DNA of 64,000 nucleotides from CAYMQB01 sp964392665 (GCA_964392665.1 CAYMQB010000001.1:1-64000), one strand, 5' to 3'; positions 35,001 through 44,169 are shown, numbered from the stretch's first letter. Numbers and translations are program-made. The notes: a model not told the origin generated them from the letters alone.

Positions 35001-36351
35001 TGAAAGGTAATTCAACCTTAATATTTGAATCATCCCCAAGTGTCACAGGTGTTGAGCCACTTGAACCTATCCAGGAGTATGTGGGACCACCCGTCGTATC
35101 GGAATCTATCCAGGAATAGCCGTAAGTATCTGGACCACCTGTGAAATATGAACGGACAATTTTTATTTCATTCTTTAGTGTATCATTCGAGCTGTCCATA
35201 TCCGAACCAAGGTCATGGTATGCAACCATTGTGTCATATCCCATAACCTGCGGATTCCAGGCGGCAAAGGTTATCGTATCTGTTGCACCCGCGTCAAACC
35301 ACGAAGCATAGTAATATGAATCGCTAAACGGATTGTTGCTCTGGATATCGCAATTGAAATTAAAATATCTCACCCTATCCGTACCAAAATTATGTAAAAC
35401 AGCTCTCGGTGTCCAGGTTTTCCTTCCCTGCGGAACGGAATCTGGCGGTTGAAGAATTGCAGTAACACCTACATCAAACTGATATGTAAAATAGGTCGCA
35501 ACACTGCAATCGTCAACATACCACCACATATCGTCATCACCAAGGTAGTGAAAAGCAATCTTTACTTGCGATTCTCCTGCTGCCCAGGATGTTATGTCGT
35601 ATGCCTTATTAAATCCAAGAGAATCCGTAGTAAATACGGCAATTGTATATGGCCAGGTAGAACCATCGTTTATACTTCCAAGAACATAACCTGTATCAGT
35701 AAAATCCACAGAATAGTCCTCATAGTAATTCCAGAATTTGAGACTGCAGATTTCAGCGGGGACAATCAAACTCGGCGTAATCAGCCATTCATCATTTGCT
35801 TCTGTAGTAGAATAGTCAACCCTTGCAACCTGTCCCTGAGCAGCGCCATAATTATAATTATACCAGTCATCATCCCCCCAAGGAAGGTTACCAATAATTG
35901 TCCAGCCAGAAGGAGGAACATCCCCATAAGGGCCCCATACTCCTTCAAAATCCTCCCAGAGAATCTGTGCTCTTGCTCCTTTCGAACTTTTTTGCTTTTG
36001 AACAGCCGGAAGTTCCGCTTTCACAGGTTCTTCCGCTAATACTTCTTTGTTTTCAAGTAACGGATTAACAGTATATTTCATTTTCTTTGCAGATTTTGTC
36101 TCTTTTATAGGTCTATTTTTCATCAATTTAATACTTGAATACAGTTTTTTTGCTTCCACAACATTTTCATCAAATCTGAAACATTTTTCAAGATAGAGTT
36201 TTGCTTTTTCAATATTTCCTTTTGCAATTTCCTGTTTTGCAGACTGCAGATAGTTGTTCACTTTATTTGCCTTCTTGTTTTCAGAAGTAGACAAATTCAA
36301 AAAAGAAAAAGAGATAAATAAAGCTATGAAAAGACCAATGAATCTCCTCAC
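32083..36351 (-). CDS. Large secreted protein with MAM-like/jelly-roll domains and Por/FlgD-type C-terminal domain
   Basis: 1422 residues from the GTG at 36351, with GGAGG five bases upstream (an ATG 36 nt earlier has no such site). A signal segment (FIGLFIALFISFSFLNL) is followed by a TPR-like stretch. Then a choice-of-anchor/cleaved-adhesin domain begins at ILWEDFEGVWGPYGD and holds the WYNYNYGAAQGQVARVDYS core; further beta-rich domains follow, with a second adhesin-like domain (VNNYLGAQSVEFWWWGG) and an Ig-like one (ITVLTPANDTIITSSTYTIKW). The end, YPNPFARQSTTISF ... IGIYDVTGRIVKTL ... LSSGVYYAVL, is the FlgD/T9SS-type sorting domain. Probably surface-displayed or secreted; no enzyme motif was recognised. 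Confidence 0.8.
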   Translation of the reverse strand: MRRFIGLFIALFISFSFLNLSTSENKKANKVNNYLQSAKQEIAKGNIEKAKLYLEKCFRFDENVVEAKKLYSSIKLMKNRPIKETKSAKKMKYTVNPLLENKEVLAEEPVKAELPAVQKQKSSKGARAQILWEDFEGVWGPYGDVPPSGWTIIGNLPWGDDDWYNYNYGAAQGQVARVDYSTTEANDEWLITPSLIVPAEICSLKFWNYYEDYSVDFTDTGYVLGSINDGSTWPYTIAVFTTDSLGFNKAYDITSWAAGESQVKIAFHYLGDDDMWWYVDDCSVATYFTYQFDVGVTAILQPPDSVPQGRKTWTPRAVLHNFGTDRVRYFNFNCDIQSNNPFSDSYYYASWFDAGATDTITFAAWNPQVMGYDTMVAYHDLGSDMDSSNDTLKNEIKIVRSYFTGGPDTYGYSWIDSDTTGGPTYSWIGSSGSTPVTLGDDSNIKVELPFIFRFYENTYDSVYIVSNGYVSFDDNTSYSNGTIPSSGIPNNSIYVFWDDLNPSTGTVWYKTTGGSPNGFVVTWEGVPHLGETNGGSFQVILYDDGNFIIQYQDVNMGNSSYNFGRSATVGIENSGGTIGLQYENEGSPYGNLLFANRAIEHPCNDVPSPPIIYPLFVDLDGDFFVYWSPSIDRDGIAGYQLDEVTPDTLLYDQCVAGNFSLSGFLRSNTRSHSPPRSYGSENVSSAEDTMISVNNYLGAQSVEFWWWGGCESGIDRGYFDISTDNGTSWINMNSYTGNDSMWYHENVDVSSYSAFSILLRYRYHSDGSINYGGFWVDDILVNGWQWVQTFSSAIADTFYHITGTSVGWHYYHAKGEDNLNNWGNWGNIEDIWIGPNDAPSITVLTPANDTIITSSTYTIKWTDSDPDNDATISLYYDTDNTGYDGTLITSGISEDDLADSFVWNVGALNGRYYVYGKIDDCINAPVYDYSPGTITCGNLLSVTTDWLTMYISNDISDDPGTYTAATGAGHPDGVDITLLFGGGSHSPWSSYNTVRSYRTNTDYVTRSTGASTEVGFTVAQLSDYYTSAAYTAAENLDQKWVVDNGLDHFDVIQTIAAQDAGANSKLEITLFIVNHASENRTFSIRYEWDTHVNSWDSPAVRKYHSVVPDAWQITETCWTNSGIPLSLEETDDTLLAASIAHYLSVTEPMSAIPPVVVPDSLYYVAWSGPAYGNAFQVPYSPPDVLPFVLDDAVCYMWLGMTVAPNDTISVTQYLLVTNPALAITLTEFAANYIPNEHNIKIIWRTESEQDNLGFNVLRAIGEGEYIKINSHIIQGAGNSSSPNDYSFIDSNVKRMDTYYYKLEQIDINGEKQIYGPISVDIRAYIPLISSLQTIYPNPFARQSTTISFVVGQNDGEKNISIGIYDVTGRIVKTLVSGKLESGFYSKKWDARNEQGNKLSSGVYYAVLKTSQTTAVNKMVLIR

Positions 36352-36718
36352 ATTTCCTCCCTTTTTAACTACGTAATTAGTATACACTTAAATGATACAA
36401 CCTTACTACCATAAACAATTTAACTATGAATAGAGCAATTTCCGTGCCAAAAAATATCATAAAATTAAGTTCTTATAAATATATCACTTATATTCAAATT
36501 CAAATTAGTTTTTCTATTATTTTTGTGCAAAAATTGCACTTGTAGAAAGTAATGCACTAAATAACTATATAATAACACTTAAGTTTAGTTAAATAAGTGC
36601 ACATTTTGCACTTTTTGAACATTCATTGTTTATTTGCATACTCATCGCCCTTTATGAGAATTTTCCAGATATTTCTTAAATATAACTTATTTTCAGGTTT
36701 GCAAAGAACAGCTAAAGT

Positions 36719-36760
36719 GTCATTCTGAGTAAACAGAACATATTGACTATGGAAGAATCT
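36719..36760 (+). repeat. GTCATTCTGAG...GGAAGAATCT repeat, copy 2
   Basis: Same boxes as 32038-32080: GTCATTCTGAG, CATATTGACTAT, GGAAGAATCT. The surrounding gap 36352-36942 is AT-rich and holds no convincing gene; TGCACTT/AAGTGCA-like words recur between 36520 and 36615. Confidence 0.6.
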
Positions 36761-36942
36761 AAATAGGAAATTCTGAAGAAACGCAAACTCCACTGTTTCA
36801 ATTGAAATCAATTTTTCTATTGACTTTGACTAAATTGTCCTGTATTATTTGTGTGTATTAAAATGTTTGATGTTAAAGAAGAAATGAAATAATAATTTGA
36901 ACTTAACTTTGGTACAAGTATTCAGAACAAACTAACAATAAT

Positions 36943-37608
36943 ATGATAGCCGATACGGATAAAATACTGGAAATGGTCGAAAAATACGCTAACAGGTACT
37001 CAAACGTTCAGGACTTTATTTATTGTCACCAGTGGCTTGACAAGTTAATGGAACATACAAAGGATTTGCGCTCCAGCGAGAAATTGCTTGAAATGCCAAA
37101 GCAACAGCTAATATCCATTATCAGTAACCTATATGCGGTAGGACCGGGAGCATTCAAACTTAATAAAATCCTGGAAGACAATACAATTGAAGAAGTTCAG
37201 GATGCAATATTTATCCTTTTGTACGGGGAGGGGGAAATAGAAGACCGATTGGTAATGGCAAGACGTTCAGGAATGGGAATTTCCTTCCTTACACAAACCC
37301 TTTGTTTTTTCGACCCTACAAAATATTCGATTAAAGATAGACTCACAAAAATCGGTTTATGTCTCATTCTTGGATATGGTAATATCGTACCCGGCAATAT
37401 GCTTGACGATGAATTGGGAGCAAAACCTTACGATGATATGTCATATAGCGAATTTCACAAACTGGTATCAGAGGTTGGTAAACACTTCATAATGAAGATA
37501 CTTCATAAAGCCGATGATGACAGAGAAGAATTAGGAAAATATATCAACCCCAGAAAATACTTGATTATTGACCAGTTTTTGAGATACTCTTATTCTAAAT
37601 GGAAGTAA
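36943..37608 (+). CDS. Hypothetical protein, mostly helical
   Basis: 221 residues, soluble, no signal peptide. I do not recognise the family. The sequence reads as alpha-helical: an N-terminal charged helix (KILEMVEKYANRYSN), a YAVGPGAFKLNKIL segment, a central MARRSGMGISFLTQTLCFFDP followed by YSIKDRLTKIGLCLILGYG, and a basic C-terminus. The central FDP-KYSIKDRLT part loosely recalls helical domains in McrB-like or glycosylase-fold proteins, but this is only an impression. No clear ribosome site precedes the ATG. It is 114 nt before the PEP carboxykinase gene, which has its own ribosome site. Confidence 0.6.
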   Translation: MIADTDKILEMVEKYANRYSNVQDFIYCHQWLDKLMEHTKDLRSSEKLLEMPKQQLISIISNLYAVGPGAFKLNKILEDNTIEEVQDAIFILLYGEGEIEDRLVMARRSGMGISFLTQTLCFFDPTKYSIKDRLTKIGLCLILGYGNIVPGNMLDDELGAKPYDDMSYSEFHKLVSEVGKHFIMKILHKADDDREELGKYINPRKYLIIDQFLRYSYSKWK

Positions 37609-37722
37609 ATCCTGCAACAACTTTTTTATCCAATAAAAAATACTTGCATTCTATTACTCTTTATGATATGGTTCTTTAGTTTTTGAAAAGTTTAACAAAT
37701 TCAATAAAGGAGGTATTGAAAA

Positions 37723-39606
37723 ATGGACAAAAAAGCCCAGGACATTCTTAGCAAAAGATTAAGCGAAGAAGATTATCAGAAACTAATAAAGATCGATAAT
37801 CCGAAACTTCATCAACTCGTTGCCAAATATTTGGAAATTTGCAATCCAAAAAAAGTATTTGTATGTAATGATTCGCCAGAAGATAAGCAATACATCCGGG
37901 ATGCTGCATTGAAAAACGGTGAGGAAACGAAACTATTACTTGAAAACCAGACGGTTCACTATGACGGTTATTACGACCAGGCAAGAGATAAGAAGAGAAC
38001 GAAATTCTTGGTTCCTGAAGGTGAGGACCTTGGACCTAACCTGAATACGATTGGCAAAAAGGAAGGCGAAGAGGAAATTCATAACATATTTGAAAATATT
38101 ATGAAAGACCATGAGCTCTATATAAGATTCTTTACACTCGGTCCCGGAAATTCCATCTTCAGTATACCGTGCGTCCAGTTAACGGATTCAAGCTATGTAT
38201 CACATTCCGAGAAATTACTCTATAGACCTGGTTACGAGGAATTCGTAAGACAGGGCAAGAATAATACAGGATTCTTTAAATTCGTTCATAGTGAAGGTGA
38301 TTTGGACGAGCGGAATGTCAGTAAGAATCTGAAAAACAGAAGGGTATATATAGACAATGAAGGTGCAATAGTCTACTGCACAAATAGCCAGTATGGCGGT
38401 AACACAATAGGTTTGAAAAAACTTGCAATGAGGCTTGCGATTTACAAAGCTTCAAAAGAAGGTTGGCTTACTGAACACATGTTTGTGATGGGTATTCACG
38501 GACCTAATGACAGGGTTACATATTTTACGGGTGCTTTTCCTTCTCTCTGTGGAAAAACATCGACATCTATGGTTACCGGAGAAACCATTGTAGGTGATGA
38601 TATTGCTTACCTGAGAGAAAAAAATGGAAAGGCATATGCTGTAAATGTCGAGAATGGTATGTTTGGAATAATAATGGGCGTTAATTCAAAGGATGACCCA
38701 CTCATATGGAAGAGACTTCATACACCTGAAGAAATTATATTTTCAAACATTCTCACAAAACATGACAGCTCACCCTACTGGATTGGTAAAAACGATGAAG
38801 ATATCCCTGATAAAGGAATAAACCATTCCGGAGAATGGTATAAGGGTAAAAAAGACAACGATGGAAATGAGATAACGCCATCTCACAGGAATGCAAGATT
38901 CACTATTGCATTGGATACTCTTGATAACATTGACCAGAAGAGCAACGACCCAGAAGGATGTCTTGTTGGTGGCATAATCTACGGGGGTAGAGACTCGGAT
39001 ACCTGGGTGCCAGTATGTCAATCATTTGACTGGACACATGGAATAATCAACAAAGCGTCATCACTGGAATCGGAAACTACAGCTGCAACGCTCGGTCAAG
39101 AAGGTGTCAGAAAATTCTGTCTTATGTCAAATCTTGATTTCATATCCATTCCTTTGGGAAAATATATCCAAAATAACCTGAATTTCGGCAAAAACATTGA
39201 AGACCCCCCACTGGTATTTGCCGTAAACTATTTTCTAAAAGACAAAGATGGGGAATTCCTTAACGAAAAAACTGACAAGGGTGTATGGCTGAAATGGATG
39301 GAACTAAGAGTGCACAAAGAAGTCGGTGCAATTGAAACGCCCATAGGTTACATACCAAAATACGAAGACCTCAAAACATTATTTAGTGACGTGCTGAAAA
39401 GGGAATACCCTTTGGAAGCATATAATGAACAGTTTAAGATAAGAATTCCGGAACTGCTTGCAAAAATAGATAGAATAGAAGATGTTTATAAGACAAAGGT
39501 CCCTGATGCTCCGTCATTACTCTTCGATAGATTATCGGAAGAAAGAGAAAAACTTAACCGTACAAAAGAAAAGTTAGGAGAATACATAACACCCGATAAA
39601 TGGTAA
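37723..39606 (+). CDS. pckG: Phosphoenolpyruvate carboxykinase (GTP)
   Basis: 627 residues, usual length for the GTP-dependent enzyme. Kinase-1a loop FPSLCGKTSTSM (about residues 274-285), Mn-binding region around GIHGPNDRVTYFTG, R-rich RNARFTIAL, and the YGGRDSDTWVPV and FDWTHGI motifs are all present. It interconverts oxaloacetate plus GTP and PEP plus GDP plus CO2, linking C4 acids to gluconeogenesis or, in anaerobes, running toward oxaloacetate. AAGGAGGT lies nine bases before the ATG. The end is 13 nt from the convergent mrdA gene. Confidence 0.96.
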   Translation: MDKKAQDILSKRLSEEDYQKLIKIDNPKLHQLVAKYLEICNPKKVFVCNDSPEDKQYIRDAALKNGEETKLLLENQTVHYDGYYDQARDKKRTKFLVPEGEDLGPNLNTIGKKEGEEEIHNIFENIMKDHELYIRFFTLGPGNSIFSIPCVQLTDSSYVSHSEKLLYRPGYEEFVRQGKNNTGFFKFVHSEGDLDERNVSKNLKNRRVYIDNEGAIVYCTNSQYGGNTIGLKKLAMRLAIYKASKEGWLTEHMFVMGIHGPNDRVTYFTGAFPSLCGKTSTSMVTGETIVGDDIAYLREKNGKAYAVNVENGMFGIIMGVNSKDDPLIWKRLHTPEEIIFSNILTKHDSSPYWIGKNDEDIPDKGINHSGEWYKGKKDNDGNEITPSHRNARFTIALDTLDNIDQKSNDPEGCLVGGIIYGGRDSDTWVPVCQSFDWTHGIINKASSLESETTAATLGQEGVRKFCLMSNLDFISIPLGKYIQNNLNFGKNIEDPPLVFAVNYFLKDKDGEFLNEKTDKGVWLKWMELRVHKEVGAIETPIGYIPKYEDLKTLFSDVLKREYPLEAYNEQFKIRIPELLAKIDRIEDVYKTKVPDAPSLLFDRLSEEREKLNRTKEKLGEYITPDKW

Positions 39607-39619
39607 TAGGATAGTTTAC

Positions 39620-41431
39620 TCAAGGGCAAGCTTGTTTCGGCATCTCGTTTTCCTCCGGGTTTGCTTTAATGCCTATTAATGCTTTCTTAATAATTTCTCT
39701 GGCAATAGGTGCTGCCACTGTTCCCCCATGCCCTGCATTTTCGACCATCACAACCACACAAATCTCAGGTTTATCAAAAGGTGCAAATCCAACAAACCAA
39801 GCATGGTCATCACCATGTGGATTTTCGGCAGTTCCTGTCTTGCCTGCAACTTCAATGTCATTCAATCTTGCAAGAGCACCTGTTCCCTTCTTTCTATTGA
39901 CAACACCTAACATTGAATTTTTCAAGAATTTAATAGTTTTTTGTGATAGTCGAATTTCATTCGATTTTGTCTTTGCTCTAAATAGGATATTTCCCGAAAT
40001 ATCCACTATTTCTTGAACCAAGTGGGGGGTTGTGATATTTCCATTGCTTCCAATGGCGCCAAAAAAACTACAAACCTTAATGGGTGTTACAAGCACCTCT
40101 CCCTGTCCAATCGAAAGATTTGCAACCATTCCTCTTGTTGGAAAACGGATATTAAATCGTCTTTTATACCAATTCTTGTCAGGGAAAAAACCTTTCTTCT
40201 CCTCTGGCAAATCAATACTAGTCTTCTCAAAGAAACTAAGTTTCTGAACAGCGTTCTCGAGATTGTCAAAACCTATCTTTATACCTGTCTGATAGAAAAA
40301 AATATCACAGGACTGGACTATTGCATTGTATGTATTTAACAAACCGTGTTTTTTCCAGCAAAAGTAGTTTTTGTTACCTATTCGCAAAATTCCTGTGCAA
40401 GGATGCATAACCGAGTTAGGTTTTATTACTCCGCTCTCCAGACCAATCGCTGCAATTACAATCTTAAAAACGGAACCGGGAGGATAAATACTCATCGTTG
40501 CTCTATTCCAGAATGATGAAGCTTCCGTCAACACAATGTCTTTGAGTCCCTCGGATGAGATTCCTCTGACCAGTAAATTTGGATCAAAACCAGGTTTGCT
40601 GTAAAGAACGAGCACATCTCCGTTTTGTGGATTTATTGCCACAACAGAAGCCCTGTCGTAATTACATAATAGACTATCCACTAATTTCTGCAAGTCTACA
40701 TCAATGGTTAATCTTATTCTTAATCCAGGCTGAGGCTGTTTTGAGTAAATCTGTCTGCAAATGCCAATTTCCCTGCCTGCAGCATCTACTTCTATATATT
40801 GAACTCCTGGAATTCCTCTCAAATAGGAATCATATTCTTTCTCCAAACCACATTTCCCAACGACATCACCTTCTTTAAGATTTTTTGAGTTATTAAGCTC
40901 CGATTCCGCTACCTCTCCCGTGAAACCCAGAACCAGAGAGGTCATCTTTCCATAATTATACATTCTCATTGGTTTTCTTAGAACCGTTACACCCGCCAAA
41001 TTCGTGATATTCTCGATAATTTGAGATATCTCTTTTTGATTGAGATGTTTTTTTATCAAAACAGGTTTATAAGATGTTTTCGCACCGTACAGTTTTTCAA
41101 GTATCTCTTCCCTATCCACCTTCAAAATCTGTGCGATAAAATCTACGGTTTTCTCTTTTTCTCCCAACAGGTAAGGATAAATTTGAAGTATGTAATCGGG
41201 AACGTTTCCTGCAAGCAGTTTTCCGTTTCTATCTTCAAACTCACCTCTGTTTTGAGGTAGATTAACTATTTTGATAATATTCTTCTCTGCTAAATTACTG
41301 TAGTACTGTCTGTTCATTACTTGAAGATTGAAAATGCGAAGGAAGATTATAAGCAATAAAAAGAGAATGAAGTTTATGAGAAAAATAATTCTTGGCCTAT
41401 GATTATGGGAAGGCAATTTTATCAATTTCAA
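39620..41431 (-). CDS. mrdA: Penicillin-binding protein 2 (MrdA), peptidoglycan transpeptidase
   Basis: 603 residues. One N-terminal membrane anchor (IIFLINFILFLLLIIFLRIF), a pedestal domain, then the transpeptidase domain with the active-site SxxK in IYPPGSVFKIV (about residue 316), SCD in QSCDIFFYQTG and KTGTAENPHGDDHAWF (about 535). It cross-links peptidoglycan of the lateral wall with RodA and the Mre proteins. Last gene of the mreB-mreC-mreD-mrdA set; its start overlaps mreD by 4 nt. No rodA follows. Confidence 0.95.
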   Translation of the reverse strand: MKLIKLPSHNHRPRIIFLINFILFLLLIIFLRIFNLQVMNRQYYSNLAEKNIIKIVNLPQNRGEFEDRNGKLLAGNVPDYILQIYPYLLGEKEKTVDFIAQILKVDREEILEKLYGAKTSYKPVLIKKHLNQKEISQIIENITNLAGVTVLRKPMRMYNYGKMTSLVLGFTGEVAESELNNSKNLKEGDVVGKCGLEKEYDSYLRGIPGVQYIEVDAAGREIGICRQIYSKQPQPGLRIRLTIDVDLQKLVDSLLCNYDRASVVAINPQNGDVLVLYSKPGFDPNLLVRGISSEGLKDIVLTEASSFWNRATMSIYPPGSVFKIVIAAIGLESGVIKPNSVMHPCTGILRIGNKNYFCWKKHGLLNTYNAIVQSCDIFFYQTGIKIGFDNLENAVQKLSFFEKTSIDLPEEKKGFFPDKNWYKRRFNIRFPTRGMVANLSIGQGEVLVTPIKVCSFFGAIGSNGNITTPHLVQEIVDISGNILFRAKTKSNEIRLSQKTIKFLKNSMLGVVNRKKGTGALARLNDIEVAGKTGTAENPHGDDHAWFVGFAPFDKPEICVVVMVENAGHGGTVAAPIAREIIKKALIGIKANPEENEMPKQACP

Positions 41432-41907
41432 GCTGCCAAAACTGCTGTTTTCCTGAAGAGATAGAAAACGAAAACTGCAAAAACAGAAGTGTAAATAATT
41501 CTTGGAATGCTGTATCTAAAGATGTTAAGAATATAAATCCCAGGAGAGAATTGCCACAGCAATAGCATGTAGAATATCTCATACAGAAATAGTGTAATTG
41601 CAAAAATCGATAGTTCTACGATCAAATTATCTCTATAGAATTTTTCTTTCGTTGAGCCAACAACAAAACCGATAATTAGGAAAAGACTCATATTCAGTCC
41701 AAAATGCGCCGAATCAAATATGTCACACAGGAAACCTGAAAGAAAACCAAACCATAAACCATATTTTTGTCCATACGAAAAAGCAACGGAAAAAACGAAA
41801 ACAAGAATCAAGTTGGGCATAATATCGTTGATTGATATAATAGGACTTAAACTTATCTGTATTGCAACGAAAATGAAAAGAAGAATAGTAATAACAAATA
41901 ATCTCAT
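41428..41907 (-). CDS. mreD: MreD, rod shape-determining membrane protein
   Basis: 159 residues, five to six helices, with MreD features: FVAIQISLSPII at the N-terminus, NLILVFVFSVAFSYG, and GFLSGFLCDIFDSAHFGLNM (about 53-72). Membrane component of the elongasome. Seven nt separate it from mreC, and it overlaps mrdA. Confidence 0.9.
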   Translation of the reverse strand: MRLFVITILLFIFVAIQISLSPIISINDIMPNLILVFVFSVAFSYGQKYGLWFGFLSGFLCDIFDSAHFGLNMSLFLIIGFVVGSTKEKFYRDNLIVELSIFAITLFLYEIFYMLLLWQFSPGIYILNIFRYSIPRIIYTSVFAVFVFYLFRKTAVLAA

Positions 41908-41914
41908 AAGAAAC

Positions 41915-42877
41915 CTACTCTCTTAAAGTATCTTCATTTCTCAAATGAACATACTTCCCCAATTTTAGGTTTAGAGGCGGGTAATGTGGAAATGGTCTCC
42001 TTGACCTGGGAAAGGAGCTAAACATATCCATCTTTACCCAAACCCTTTCCTTACTCTCTTTCTCCGAAAACGTACCTACACTTGAATGTTCACATTCCTT
42101 AATAATGAAAACATTCTCAAGCAGTGAGAAGTCCACAAATGGTTCTGCTTGAATATCCATCACGATTTTCTCCGGATTTTCTTCAACTGAAATAATCCGG
42201 GCAATAAATATTCCTTTTGGAAAAACACTACCCATACCGCTGGTTACAAGTGTATCACCCTCCTTTACATCGGAATGCAGAGCTACATTATCAAGTATCA
42301 GATGTGTGCCTTTTCTCCATCCAATAATTCCCTGAACTCTACTTCTCAGATCAATTGCACTTACGAAAGAGTCCCTGTTATATAGAGTCAAAACTTCGCT
42401 TGTTATATTTGTACTTTCCAATACTCTACCTACAAGTCCATTTGCCGCCACTGCAGTCATATTTCTTCTTATACCTTTGTGTAATCCTCTGTCAACAATG
42501 AATGTCTTATTATACAATCCCGGGCTTTTACCGATAATTTCACAAGCGAAAAGTTCGAAATTCGCTAATTGCTTAAAACCATAATATTCTCGAAGTAATT
42601 CATTTTCTCTTTTTATGTTAACACATCTCTGTATTTCTATTCTTAGGTTAACAATTTCCTTTTTTAATTTCAAATTCTTACTTTGTGCAGAAAATATATT
42701 GCGCGAAACTGAAATTACCTTCCCAAAAGGGTAGAGAATCAATGCACTAACGTTTTTTACTAAATACACTTTCATGCTTCCTTTTAAACTAAATGAAACA
42801 AAGGAGAAGATTAAAAGAATTAGGAATATCCATAGGTTCACATTTCTAAAAGCAGATTTATGCGGATCATTTCTCAC
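41915..42877 (-). CDS. mreC: MreC, rod shape-determining protein
   Basis: 320 residues: one N-terminal membrane helix (NLWIFLILLIFSFVSFSL), a coiled coil (about 65-105: LKLKKEIVNLRIEIQRC), and two beta domains with the family signature AVAANGLVGRVLEST (about 143), IIGWRKGTHLILDN and GMGSVFPKGIFIARI. It sits in the periplasm and links the cytoplasmic MreB filaments to the wall enzymes. The C-terminal 40 residues (basic, proline-rich) are unlike the core. Confidence 0.93.
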   Translation of the reverse strand: MRNDPHKSAFRNVNLWIFLILLIFSFVSFSLKGSMKVYLVKNVSALILYPFGKVISVSRNIFSAQSKNLKLKKEIVNLRIEIQRCVNIKRENELLREYYGFKQLANFELFACEIIGKSPGLYNKTFIVDRGLHKGIRRNMTAVAANGLVGRVLESTNITSEVLTLYNRDSFVSAIDLRSRVQGIIGWRKGTHLILDNVALHSDVKEGDTLVTSGMGSVFPKGIFIARIISVEENPEKIVMDIQAEPFVDFSLLENVFIIKECEHSSVGTFSEKESKERVWVKMDMFSSFPRSRRPFPHYPPLNLKLGKYVHLRNEDTLRE

Positions 42878-42879
42878 TA

Positions 42880-43923
42880 TTACCCACCCGCTATCAGAAC
42901 ATCTTCATAATCTTGTAGATTTTCAACAATCTTACCCGAACCAAGAACCACACATTCAATTGGATCATCGGCAACTTTAATAAACAAATTCGTCTCTTCC
43001 TTTAGGGCTGAATCGAGACCCCTTAGAAGAGAACCGCCTCCTGTCATAACAATTCCTTTGTCAACAATGTCCGAAGCAAGTTCAGGAGGTGTATTTTCAA
43101 GTGCATGCCTTACTGCAGAAAAAATCATACTTATGGGTTCCTGTAGTGCACTTCTAATTTCACTAGAATTGACTTTTATTGTTTTTGGAATCCCTTTTAC
43201 CAAATCATTACCTCTAACTTCCATTTCTTTCTCTTCATCAAGTGGAAATGCAGATCCGATTTGAATTTTTATGTTCTCTGCAGAACGTTCTCCAATAAGA
43301 ACATTGTATTTCTTTTTTATATACTGTAATATAGCATCATCCATCTCATCGCCCCCAATTCTAATTGAACTACTGGCTACAATTCCAGATAGCGCAATAA
43401 GAGCAATTTCAGTTGTTCCACCACCTATATCAATGACCATATTACCTGATGGATCGTTTACCGGAAGACCTACTCCAACTGCTGCTGAAACAGGTTCTGC
43501 AACAAGATAAACTTCTCTTGCACCTGCATGTTCAACTGAATCTCTCACCGCTCTCATTTCCACCGCTGTGATACCCGATGGAACACAAACAATTGCCCTT
43601 GGTCTCATTAACAGTCTTTTTTTCATTGTCATTCTTATAAAAGACCTTAACATTTCCTCAACCATTTCGAAATCTGCAATAACTCCATCCTTCATAGGTC
43701 GAGACGCCTTTATACTTGGAGGCGTTCTTCCAAGCATCTTTTGCGCAGTCCTTCCAACTGCAATACTTTTCCCGGTTTTTGAATCCATTGCAACAACGCT
43801 AGGCTCTCTTAGCACAATACCCTGGTTCTCAACAAAGATCAGAGTGCTAGACGTGCCCAAATCAATCGCCATATTATTACTTACCAAACCACCAAACAAT
43901 CTTCTGAAAAATCTAAAATTCAT
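42880..43923 (-). CDS. mreB: MreB, actin-like rod shape protein
   Basis: 347 residues. Actin-fold motifs: MAIDLGTSSTLIF (phosphate 1), VIDIGGGTTEIALI (phosphate 2), MTGGGSLLRGLDSA (adenosine). An amphipathic start (MNFRFFRRLFGG) fits membrane binding. GGGAGG precedes the ATG. First gene of the shape operon; the predicted leader of about 210 nt carries the hairpin at 44016-44044. Confidence 0.96.
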   Translation of the reverse strand: MNFRFFRRLFGGLVSNNMAIDLGTSSTLIFVENQGIVLREPSVVAMDSKTGKSIAVGRTAQKMLGRTPPSIKASRPMKDGVIADFEMVEEMLRSFIRMTMKKRLLMRPRAIVCVPSGITAVEMRAVRDSVEHAGAREVYLVAEPVSAAVGVGLPVNDPSGNMVIDIGGGTTEIALIALSGIVASSSIRIGGDEMDDAILQYIKKKYNVLIGERSAENIKIQIGSAFPLDEEKEMEVRGNDLVKGIPKTIKVNSSEIRSALQEPISMIFSAVRHALENTPPELASDIVDKGIVMTGGGSLLRGLDSALKEETNLFIKVADDPIECVVLGSGKIVENLQDYEDVLIAGG

Positions 43924-44015
43924 GAAACCTCCCTATATATTATCTACTTTCTGCTCTTTAATTTCCACATTTTATGTTCTGTGTTTTTTTAAACGCACAA
44001 ATATCTTTTCTCCTT

Positions 44016-44044
44016 CCCTGTTAGATGTTTACTATCTAACGGGG
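44016..44044. repeat. GTTAGAT-loop-ATCTAAC hairpin in the mreB leader
   Basis: CCCTGTTAGAT (44016-44026), a 7-nt loop, ATCTAACGGGG (44034-44044): 7 perfect stem pairs extended by the flanking C and G runs with one interruption. The same CATCTAACGGG word occurs twice in the coding frame at 62205-62227. It lies in the 5' leader of mreB, so it could affect expression, but dispersal suggests a repeat family. Confidence 0.55.
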
Positions 44045-44140
44045 TGAATCTCCTCTACGGTTTCTCTCATATCCTTGCATACTATTTTTCCCACTATATG
44101 TTATATTTCCTCGAAATACTTTTCAATATATATTAATTAT

Positions 44141-44169
44141 TCTATACACAATAAACTCACTTTTGTCAA
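44141..44169 (-). promoter_or_regulatory. Sigma70-type promoter of the mreB operon
   Basis: On the minus strand TTGACA (44169-44164), 17-nt spacer, TATAGA (44146-44141), followed by AT-rich sequence. The expected start is near 44134. Confidence 0.7.

Noticed and set aside
35449..36039. 196-residue ORF opposite the large secreted-protein gene
   Set aside because: Antisense shadow of a well-supported gene with domain matches; no ribosome site or recognisable family.
36623..36811. 62-residue ORF on the minus strand
   Set aside because: It contains the GTCATTCTGAG repeat, has no ribosome site and no family resemblance.
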